A stretch of 64,000 nt of DNA. Origin: Prolixibacteraceae bacterium. Its GTDB lineage: Bacteria; Bacteroidota; Bacteroidia; Bacteroidales; Prolixibacteraceae. Below are positions 35,638-43,990 of this stretch, piece after piece (the first letter of the stretch is position 1; every line of letters begins with the position of its first letter). The stretch lies in assembly GCA_019720755.1 (NCBI GenBank), contig CP081303.1, positions 2,356,001 to 2,420,000 of the forward strand, read 5' to 3'. Both the position numbers and the translations under genes were made by a program. The notes below the pieces were generated by a model. That model saw only the letters and a program-made list of their open reading frames with translations. It had not been told where the DNA came from and searched no databases.

Positions 35638-35656
35638 CAAATGTGCGCACCATTTG
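35638..35656. promoter_or_regulatory. Dyad upstream of susC, candidate operator
   Basis: CAAATG and CATTTG arms flank TGCGCA plus one base. It lies 66-84 bases before the susC start, in a gap that otherwise shows no gene up to 36236. GC-centred dyads of this size suit a LacI- or GntR-type regulator, but none is adjacent. Confidence 0.35.
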
Positions 35657-36236
35657 CGTAATGGTAAATGTATAAGTTAAGTGAATATTAAATAGAGAAG
35701 AGAATCTATTAAGAAACATGCTTTAAAATTTGCTTTTATACAATGAACTATCACACATATCACTAACCCATATTACTAAACATAAAACAAGCCTAATTTA
35801 GAAATACAGTTCACTAGAAACACTACATAATACTCTCTATAATAATACATTAGAATTCATTGTTAAAAAATATTTATTCTATAAACCAATCACCCATAAA
35901 GCTATAAAACCCACCCATAAAGCGTTAAAATATCGTAATTCAAGCAGGCTTTATAAGTTAACTAAATGTTAACAAGAATCGATTTAAGTCATAAATTGAA
36001 GAGGACAAGACTATTATTGATAAAGTAACTTAGGATTATAATTGACACTCTAAAAATAAAAGCTATTCATATTCCATAAGCTCTAGTATCCATCAGTCCA
36101 TTCAGAGTTTAATCCTTTTAAACAGAATCTAAGCAACCTCAATTATTCAGAAAGGCCATCATTTCTATTTTCACACATTAACTTTATTTCACTTTTGACT
36201 ATCTTTATCATCCTAACAAAATTCAATCATATTGGA
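35657..36236. other. Intergenic region between divergent susC and outer-membrane receptor genes
   Basis: About 580 bases, AT-rich, with no supportable gene. It must carry promoters in both directions. Confidence 0.45.
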
Positions 36237-38589
36237 ATGAGATATCTTAAAATAATTATCTGGACTTCTATTTTATTATCAAGCATTAAAACTTTTGGAC
36301 AGGTAAAAATAAAAGGAGTGGTTACTGACTCCATTCAAGCGATTCCCTATTGCACTGTGATACTGAAAGATACACTTCAAAAAAATGGTTGCTGGAGCGG
36401 TTACCAACTACGAAGGAGAATTTGAATTAAAAACAGACATAGGCTCATATATATTAGAGATTACCTCTATTGGCTATAAAAAATATCAACATTCTTTTCA
36501 TATAGAGCAAAATCTATACTTAGGAACTATTTTGTTAAAAGAAGATATCCATTCGCTCTCGGAAGTGACCATCAAAAAAAGACGAAAAGTACTAGAAACA
36601 AAAGTAGATAGAATGATCTATAAGGTACTAAAAGAACCGATGAATGAAGGCAAAGATGGATTGGAAATATTAAACAACGTTCCTGGAGTATTGGCAAACC
36701 AAGAGGGCTTGAGTGTGGTCACCAAATCCAACTATAAGCTCTATATAAACAACAGGGAGCTGAAGCTGACCAAAGCAGAAATACTTATCTATCTTCAGGG
36801 TTTAAATGCCTCCGAAATCGATCGCATTGAGGTGATCACCTCGCCTCCTGCGAAATATGGGTCAGAGGGCGATTTTTGTGTCATAAAAGTGATAACAAAA
36901 AAAGAGAATAACCATATAAATGTTCATGCAAGAGGTAGTGTATCCTATGCCAATGAACCATACTATAAAGGAGGGGCAGCAATCACACTACAAGCAGGAC
37001 GATGGACTTTATCATCAAATGCAGGCTTCCAACGAGGAACCAAAGAACCAACACAACGTTATCAAATTTACTATCCAAACTACCTTTGGGACGAATTGTC
37101 TGAAGATATCCAAAAGTCCTCTCAATATAGCCTCTATAACGAAGTGACCTATCAATGTAACGACAAAATTGAATTAGGAGTCACATATGCCATAACTTCT
37201 AGTGACCCAACCTTCAAATCTAAAAACAGTTCAAACATAAAGGGGTTGGACAACAAGACAGACTCAATCATTATAGTCCGAAACAATTTCGAGAAAGAGA
37301 GGGACTCAAAAGTGCTAGGGGCATATGCAGACATCCAATTAGACACCCTTGGAAAAGCGATTCATCTATGTTTTGACTACCTTGACTACGATATTACCAA
37401 CCAAAGCAAATATGTCAGTGAAACAATCATATTTCCATTTTCTCCATATTCTTTTAAAAGACTTCGCAATAGTAGTTTTCTTTACGCAACCATCAAAAAT
37501 GGACAAGTAGATGTTTCATTGCCTTTTTCATGGCTGGATCTGGAGCTTGGATCAAAATATTCGGTGATAAGCAATAAAAATGGCGTGGAATATGATAGCA
37601 ACAAATTAAATGAGAATAATAGTTATGATTATGATGAGCAAAACTTTGCACTATATGGTTCGTTCTCTAAGAAAATAACGAGCCGATTGGATATAAAAGC
37701 GGGAATAAGATCCGAGACGACTCACTACAAACAACAAAATGAGACTCTGAAGAAAAGCAATGAAAAAAGTGTAACGAAGCTCTTCCCCTCTCTCTATATT
37801 AAATACCGCTCTCCCAAAGGAAATGCGCTATTTGCAAACTATCAGCGTCGAGTCGATCGTCCCTCTTTTAGATTGCTAGACCCATATCGTTTCTATACAA
37901 CTCCTTATAATTACTCTGAAGGAAATCCATTTCTTGAAAACTATTTTACCTCCATATACACGGGGGGTATTGCAATGCAACACATGAATTTATCGATGAG
38001 TTACTATCATATCACCAACAAATATGACGAAGTAACTTTTGTAAATGACCAAACAGCGGTACAGGTGGTTAGACCAGAAAACTTCTATGATATGGATAGA
38101 TTTCAACTCTACTTAAATATGAATTATGGAATCAAAAAATGGTACAAAGGTAGTCTAGACATGCTCGGTCTATACTCGCAAACCAAATCAAAAATCCCTA
38201 AGGTCGTTCCTTCGCTTTCGTCCTACACGGGGATCTTTGTCAGCAACAATACCATTATGATTCCCCATACTGGTATCGTATTTGATATCTCCTACCTATA
38301 CTCCTCTCCTAGCCTTGCAGGCAGTTACGAGGTTTCCTCCTATAGTCAATGTGATGTAGGGGCAAGCATCATGATGTTTCATAAAAGTTTAAGATTTCAA
38401 GTAGACTATAGCGACCTATTTGACTCCACAGACAAAACTTTCACACAATACGTTCATGGAATAAAACAGGTAAATTGGGACCATATGGATATACAACGTA
38501 TTCGATTTGCACTATCCTACTCTTTGAATAATAAATTCAAGAAAAAACACAGAGAGGATATTAGTATAGATCAGAAAAATAGACTCTGA
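36237..38589 (+). pseudogene. Outer-membrane beta-barrel receptor, frameshifted near its start
   Basis: TonB-receptor-like protein (CarboxypepD_reg plus OMP_b-brl_3 type) of about 783 residues in two frames. The first, from ATG 36237, gives a signal peptide (MRYLKIIIWTSILLSS...) and KIKGVVTDSIQAIPYCTVIL. The second, in the +1 frame from 36385, continues GAVTNYEGEFEL, ITSIGYKKY, a TonB-box-like VTIKKR, LEILNNVPGVLA, INNRELKLTKAEILIYLQGL, IEVITSPPAKYGSEG and a long barrel. The break is at a run of seven A (36379-36385); removing one A joins them. It may be a true mutation, a homopolymer read error, or slippage. No SusD partner is present. Confidence 0.85.
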
Positions 38590-38788
38590 TAAAAGGGGTC
38601 GGTACGTCTTAAAAGAAACAGGAAATCGCAGAGATAAAAAACAATATAGAATGACTAATTTTACTTCCTCTCTTTAAAGAGAGCTGTGGTGAATTTGCCA
38701 AACAAAAAACTACATAAAATAAGATCAAAAACCTTTCCCAAAGAGAATTTATATTTTTTTCAACTAGCCACTTCATCCCTAGTTCGGT

Positions 38789-38845
38789 TACCCTTCCTTT
38801 ACCCTTCCTTTACCCTTTGGTTACTCTAAGGGTAAAGGAAGGGTA
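38789..38845. repeat. Tandem 11-base repeats with an 18-base perfect inverted arm
   Basis: ACCCTTCCTTT occurs twice in tandem (38790-38811) followed by ACCCTT; the arm AAGGGTAAAGGAAGGGTA at 38828-38845 is perfectly complementary to 38800-38817 across a 10-base loop. Because of the tandem repeat the arm can also pair one unit earlier. No T-run follows on either strand, so it is not an ordinary terminator. The remaining gap from 38590 to 39010 has no gene. Confidence 0.8.
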
Positions 38846-39010
38846 TCTGAAAGGTATCCAAAGGTAGAATCAAACTCGACAAAAAAAAGAGCAAAAAAAG
38901 GGGTTAAAATGAAGTTATTAAAGCAGTGTTGAGATAAATTAGGGGCAACAAAATGAAGGATAGAATGGAAAATACGACAAAGGAAAAAGAGCTAAGGGTA
39001 TAAACCAAAA

Positions 39011-39044
39011 CACCCAGCCTGTTTTTAAGAAACAGGACTGGGTG
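39011..39044 (-). terminator. Terminator of the MRJP-family gene
   Basis: CACCCAG plus CCTGTTT pair with AAACAGG and CTGGGTG (one bulged base) around TTAAG. The minus strand continues TTTTGGTTT. Confidence 0.82.
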
Positions 39045-39093
39045 CAAACAGAATCTATATTTAACTAAAATCTTATTCTTGTATTGGTTTTCA

Positions 39094-40152
39094 TCACTCC
39101 TTCAATAGGTCAGGATGAAACTGATATAAACGATACGCGCCTCTTTGCTTAGGCTTCAGGTGAATCTGCGAGGTGGTGAAATAGACAAACCCATTTTCAT
39201 CAATAGCAAAAGAGTCAGCCCACTTAATATGATCATCTTTCCATACGGACTGAATCGTTCCATCAGGAGATCTTCGGTTTATCGTATTTTGCTCAAGTCC
39301 ACCAAGCCACAAATAACCTTTTTTATCAAAAGCCATTCCATCTGTCGCAGGAATCGTTCCCACTCTGATAACAGCAGTAGCCATTTTTTGTTCATCAAGA
39401 TTGAAGTTTGTTAACATTTTGGTAGAAATTTTATAGAGTGAATGGCCTGATAAAGCAGCATAAAAAAGATATTCTCTATCTGGCGTCAGAGCCAAACCAT
39501 CCACATCTACTTTTCCGTTCCATGTAGCACCTTTACAGACCAAATGATCTACTTCAAATTTTGTTGAAGGGTCCTTTTCAAGCCATCTTTTCGATGCTCC
39601 TGTCTCTAAATTCAGCACCACAATAGCTCCAGATCCAGAGTCGGTTATAAAAGCATAGCCAGAATGGTTGTCGATACGCACATCGTTGAAATAGGAGTTT
39701 GTATGATAATTACCTCTAGGGAATTTATAACTACGAACCAATTGGTTGGTCATTAAATTGAAACGATAAAGTATCGGTCCATCAAGTAACACCCCTTTAA
39801 ACATCGGATTGCGAGTATCTAAGATCCATAATTGGTCTTTGTCGTCAACAAATACAGATTGAACAGAAACAAATTTAGAACTATTGGGAGCATTCCATAC
39901 TTCATCTGGAAAAGGCATCGCATCACCACGGACAATTTCAGCCACACTCATCGGGATAGATTCAGACCATTTAGGGTAGTTTACAAATACTCTGCCGTTG
40001 CTAGATACTGCGACACCAGTCCATTGAGAAGTGCTTTTAGCTAATAACTTCATCGGTTTTTCATGCATAGAATCGTTGCATGAATTAGCACAAAAGATTA
40101 AGGTCGCCACAACGATGATGTAGCGAAATGATAATTTGGAGTAATATTCCAT
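39094..40152 (-). CDS. Major royal jelly protein/Yellow family lipoprotein
   Basis: Secreted beta-propeller protein of 352 residues, in the family annotated as L-dopachrome tautomerase-related. The frame extends to 40275, but ATG 40152 gives a lipoprotein signal (FRYIIVVATLIFCANSC). Seen: WTGVAVSSNGRVFVNYPKW, MPFPDEVWN, SVQSVFVDDKDQLWILDTRN, GYAFITDSGSGAIVVLNLET, DGLALTPDREYLFYAALSG and DGMAFDKKGYLWLG, all typical MRJP motifs. The bacterial function is unproven; a sugar-lactone or small-molecule role is possible. It is monocistronic and diverges from Ni-SOD across about 440 bases without a recognised gene. Confidence 0.88.
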   Translation of the reverse strand: MEYYSKLSFRYIIVVATLIFCANSCNDSMHEKPMKLLAKSTSQWTGVAVSSNGRVFVNYPKWSESIPMSVAEIVRGDAMPFPDEVWNAPNSSKFVSVQSVFVDDKDQLWILDTRNPMFKGVLLDGPILYRFNLMTNQLVRSYKFPRGNYHTNSYFNDVRIDNHSGYAFITDSGSGAIVVLNLETGASKRWLEKDPSTKFEVDHLVCKGATWNGKVDVDGLALTPDREYLFYAALSGHSLYKISTKMLTNFNLDEQKMATAVIRVGTIPATDGMAFDKKGYLWLGGLEQNTINRRSPDGTIQSVWKDDHIKWADSFAIDENGFVYFTTSQIHLKPKQRGAYRLYQFHPDLLKE

Positions 40153-40593
40153 TAGAGATATTTTGATTATACACTGAGATGGCAACGAAACAGAAGCGAG
40201 AACAATCCATAAATCAAAGAACACATCCAAAGCGTATATTACAACAGAATACTGTTTCGATACGTGTTTTTCCATTCATTTGATCAGCCTTTTCACTTCC
40301 ATCCCACCATCCTTTGTTAGATATAACACACTTCTCCCCATGACGGTTCAAAACTAATCATAATAAATAAAGTGGCTAATAATAAAAAGAAGGTATCAAT
40401 CCCCTTTTTTTATTTTCTTAAAACTGAGATGAACAACTCTATTTCAGAATATTAGAAGATACAACCTGTAATAAATAGGAATTTTTCTGTCTTAGAATGG
40501 AACATTTTTCACCCAATATTGTTTAGGAGTTAGTTAGAATAAGACAAACAGATCTCTTTTTTTTACACAGAGATGTATTAGAATTAAAATATT

Positions 40594-41061
40594 ATGAAGA
40601 GTATAAAAACCCTTATCCTTTTGGTGATGGTAGTATTTGGTGTAAACACCATAACTCCAAAACAGGCAGTAGCTCATTGTGAAATTCCTTGTGGTATTTA
40701 TGATGATGCATTAAGAATTAAGATAATTAAAGAGCATATTCAAACAATTAAAAAGAGTATGCACGAAATTGGTCACCTTTCAACGAACAGCAAAACAGAC
40801 CTACAACAGATCGTTCGTTGGACAAACAACAAAGAAGATCACGCCAAAAAGATTCAGGATATCATGACCCAATATTTTCTCTATCAAAGAGTAAAGATTG
40901 GAACAGATACTGCTTCAAAAAAGAGACAACAAGAGCTACTTCTTTCTCTTCACGAAGTGTGTGTGTATGCCATGAAGTGCAAGCAAACACTTGATAGCAA
41001 GATGGTAGATAAGTTGCAAGCAGCAACACTCAAATTCGAAAAGCTTTACTTTAATAAATAG
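40594..41061 (+). CDS. sodN: Nickel superoxide dismutase with Sec signal peptide
   Basis: Ni-dependent superoxide dismutase of 155 residues. Seen: a hydrophobic signal peptide (LILLVMVVFGV) with an AVA cleavage site at residue 27, then HCEIPCGIYDD at 28-38. This is the nickel hook: His1, Cys2 and Cys6 of the mature protein bind the metal. The rest is the four-helix bundle (IKEHIQTIKKSM, WTNNKEDHAKKIQDIM, LHEVCVYAMKCKQTLD). Cleavage after AVA would expose His1 exactly, so export and maturation may be one step. No sodX protease gene or nickel transporter is adjacent. A terminator follows. Periplasmic location is inferred. Confidence 0.94.
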   Translation: MKSIKTLILLVMVVFGVNTITPKQAVAHCEIPCGIYDDALRIKIIKEHIQTIKKSMHEIGHLSTNSKTDLQQIVRWTNNKEDHAKKIQDIMTQYFLYQRVKIGTDTASKKRQQELLLSLHEVCVYAMKCKQTLDSKMVDKLQAATLKFEKLYFNK

Positions 41062-41097
41062 TTATTCATTTTGTATTTCTAATTTTACGAGAAAAGA

Positions 41098-41135
41098 AGA
41101 GGCGTCCTAGTTATGGGATTAGCCTCTTTTTTTAT
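41098..41135 (+). terminator. Terminator of sodN
   Basis: AGAGGC at 41098-41103 and GCCTCT at 41122-41127 with inner CCTA/TGGG pairing, followed by a run of T. Confidence 0.8.
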
Positions 41136-41209
41136 TTTTATCTTTGATAAAAATAGATTCTACAAGTGCCACTAATTCAACAATAGAAGACTATGAAAGC
41201 TTACAATAG

Positions 41210-41246
41210 GATAAAAAAAAACGGTCTCTTAAGGATAAGAAACCGT
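41210..41246 (-). terminator. Terminator of the GH3 gene
   Basis: AACGGTCTCTTA at 41220-41231 pairs with TAAGAAACCGTT (one mismatch). On the minus strand a run of eight T follows. It lies about 25 bases past the GH3 stop. Confidence 0.82.
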
Positions 41247-41271
41247 TTTATAGGGGATAGAATGAAATGGG

Positions 41272-43605
41272 TTAAAGCTTCTCAAAAGAGACTGTTTCTT
41301 CTAGTGCAAACTCTTGTTTTAGTTTCTCTATCTGAATTGAAAATGCCCCTTTTTCAGCAATACGTTGTCCATTCTCTAAGACAAAACTGATATCTTTAAC
41401 AGATAGTTCGAACACCACCTTTTTGGATTCATTTGGTTTTAGTTCAATCTTTTGGAAAGCACGAAGACGTTTTACGTCAGGTGTAATCGAAGCGTAGTGA
41501 TCCGAGGTATAGAGCTGAACCACCTCTTTCCCGGTACGCTCTCCAACGTTTTTCACTGCCACTTCCACTCGAATCTTCTCTCCTGCATGGAGAGTCGCAG
41601 AGGATATCTTCAAATCTGTATATTTAAATTTCGTATAACTCAATCCAAAACCAAAAGGATACTGAGGATAGAATCCCCCAGAATAGTCATACATTCCTTC
41701 AGGAGTCTTACTCTCTTCAGAGTGCTTATGATTATACACTGTCAAAGAGTTGCCATACATTGGGTAGGTATAGGGTAATTTCCCAGAAGGGTTCACCTCT
41801 CCTGTCAAAATATCCATCAATGCATTCGCAGTATAGATACCAGAAATATAGGTTTGTACAATAGCATTCATCTTTGGTTCGATATTTCGTATGATACGAG
41901 GACGTCCTTCACTTAGCACTAGTATTACTGGTTTGCCACTCTTTGCAGCTTCTAAAGCCAATGCTTGTTGATTTTCGGAAAGCATCAACGAATGAAGATC
42001 GCCAGGTTTCTCTGTATAGGAGTTTTCTCCAAGACAAAGAAGGATGTAATCGGCAGCTTTTGCCCTACGAATCACCTGGTTCATATTAATTACTGTCTCC
42101 GAATCATAACGTCCAGAAGTATAAGTAACAGTAGGAAGATAATCCACATTATTCTTTCCGAAAGTACGTTTGGCTGCGGCTAAAATAGTTTGATCCATAT
42201 CTCCGAAACGATCTGCCTTATCCCCTTGCCATGAGTAGGACCAACCTCCTAATAGTGGACGTAATGTATTGGCATTCGGGCCAGTGATAAATACCTTTGC
42301 CTCCTTAGAGAGAGGGAGAATCTCTTTCTGATTTTTCAGTAGTGTGATGGCCTCTGCTGCTCCTTGATAAGCAACTTCATGAGAATCAATAGCATTAAAT
42401 TCGGGATACTCTTTTGACCTCGTCACAGGGTTATCAAAAAGATCTAAACGATATTTCATCAAAAGATTACGACGCACTGCGTCATCCAATCTTTCCATCG
42501 ACACCCTCTTCTCTTTTACTAGCTCCGTAAGCAGGGTACAATATCTTTTATAATCGTAAGGAATCATAGAGAGGTCGACACCAGCATTTATTGCCATACA
42601 GATAGCCTCTTTATGATCTTTTGCCACACGATCACGCTGATATAAATTCTCGATATCAGCCCAATCGGTTACGACCAAACCATCGAATCGTAACTCCTTT
42701 TTTAATAGATGTGTTAGAATTTCCTTATTGGCATGAACAGGAATGCCATTAATAATCCCAGAGTTTATCATCACCGATAAAGCACCTTTTTCGATCGCAT
42801 TTTTAAAAGGAACAAGGAAAGTATCATGAAGGGTAGAGATAGAGATATCTTTTGGCGTTCTATCTTTTCCGGAGTTGGAAGCATAGCAAAAGAAATGTTT
42901 TAGGCATGCAGCCACATGCAGTGAGTCTATATGATTGGCATCGTCCCCTTGATAACCTAATACTGCAGCTTCCCCCATTTTGGTGACCAAATATGGGTCT
43001 TCTCCATATGTCTCCCAAATACGAGCCCAACGAGGATCATTTCCTAGATCTAACACAGGAGAGAAGGTCCAAGGAATACCACTTGCTCTAACTTGATATG
43101 CAGTGAGTCTGTTGGCTTCATAAGTTAGGCCTGGCTCCCATGTTGCTGCTTGAGAGATCTCTTGAGGGAAAAGAATAGCAGCCTCCGTATAGGTAGCTCC
43201 GTGGATAGCATCAACTCCATACAAAATAGGGACTTGACTCTTCGTATCATGCATTGCAACCTCTTGCAACGAAGCGATTATCTCACTCCACTTCTCACGT
43301 GGCAATGCCTTCCCATTTGCAGTGTTCAGAATAGAGCCCACATGGTAATCCACCAATGCCTCTTTTACTCGTTGTGAATCTAACGTTATAGGTTCGTAAC
43401 TAGAGTAGATGTTGTCTCCTTTGGTTAATACATCTAGCGTAATCTGAGCAGTCTGTCCGACTTTTTCTTCGATAGACATTTGTTGAATCTTCTCCTCAAT
43501 CATCGGAATCCTTGGTACTACCTCTTTAGGCTCTGTTTTGGTACAAGCACTAAAGAAATAAGATAAAAGGATTAAAATGTGGATCCTTGTTGTCGTCACT
43601 TTCAT
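41272..43605 (-). CDS. Beta-glucosidase-type glycoside hydrolase, GH3
   Basis: Secreted lipoprotein of 777 residues that hydrolyses terminal beta-linked glucose (or xylose). Seen: lipobox YFFSAC, the GH3 N-terminal barrel with PILYGVDAIHGATY, TWEPGLTYEANRLTAYQVRASG, HVAACLKHFFCY and LVVTDWADI, where D314 is the expected nucleophile, the C-terminal alpha/beta sandwich (VFITGPNANTLRPLLGGWS, ILLCLGENSYTEKPGDLHSL) and a fibronectin III-like end (VEVAVKNVGERTGKEVVQLY). Length is typical of BglX-type enzymes. It is monocistronic and on the same strand as the upstream propeller-LuxR sensor, a likely regulator. Substrate is uncertain. Confidence 0.94.
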   Translation of the reverse strand: MKVTTTRIHILILLSYFFSACTKTEPKEVVPRIPMIEEKIQQMSIEEKVGQTAQITLDVLTKGDNIYSSYEPITLDSQRVKEALVDYHVGSILNTANGKALPREKWSEIIASLQEVAMHDTKSQVPILYGVDAIHGATYTEAAILFPQEISQAATWEPGLTYEANRLTAYQVRASGIPWTFSPVLDLGNDPRWARIWETYGEDPYLVTKMGEAAVLGYQGDDANHIDSLHVAACLKHFFCYASNSGKDRTPKDISISTLHDTFLVPFKNAIEKGALSVMINSGIINGIPVHANKEILTHLLKKELRFDGLVVTDWADIENLYQRDRVAKDHKEAICMAINAGVDLSMIPYDYKRYCTLLTELVKEKRVSMERLDDAVRRNLLMKYRLDLFDNPVTRSKEYPEFNAIDSHEVAYQGAAEAITLLKNQKEILPLSKEAKVFITGPNANTLRPLLGGWSYSWQGDKADRFGDMDQTILAAAKRTFGKNNVDYLPTVTYTSGRYDSETVINMNQVIRRAKAADYILLCLGENSYTEKPGDLHSLMLSENQQALALEAAKSGKPVILVLSEGRPRIIRNIEPKMNAIVQTYISGIYTANALMDILTGEVNPSGKLPYTYPMYGNSLTVYNHKHSEESKTPEGMYDYSGGFYPQYPFGFGLSYTKFKYTDLKISSATLHAGEKIRVEVAVKNVGERTGKEVVQLYTSDHYASITPDVKRLRAFQKIELKPNESKKVVFELSVKDISFVLENGQRIAEKGAFSIQIEKLKQEFALEETVSFEKL

Positions 43606-43990
43606 GATTTATTATTTAAATATACAAGAATAAAATATTCATTATTTCATATGGTGTCCCTAAAATCATCTCCCTTGAAAACAAAAGCTTAGGAGAGACT
43701 CAATAAGATAGAATAAAGCCAAAATCACAGCCTCCATAATTACCGTTGATATATTAAAGCAAACTCAGGAACAGGGGCTTCTGTTTGATATCCGCTCAAT
43801 AATAATCCTTTTCGTTTTAAAAATAGCCTTAAACCAACGACATTAAATAGACACACTATTCAAGAACACAGACACCACTCTACATACATCCCAAAATAAT
43901 TGAATTACAATAAGTTACAAAAACAAAATCAAACATATTAAATCTATAATATTGCTTCTCATTAAACAACATAGAACTCCTTGACTAGTT
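43606..43990. other. Gap between sensor and GH3 gene
   Basis: About 385 AT-rich bases, no gene seen. It should hold the GH3 promoter on the minus strand. No clear terminator for the sensor gene was found here. Confidence 0.45.

Noticed and set aside
38789-38845. Possible CRISPR or terminator reading of the tandem/inverted repeat
   Set aside because: Only two full units without spacers, and no T-run on either strand.
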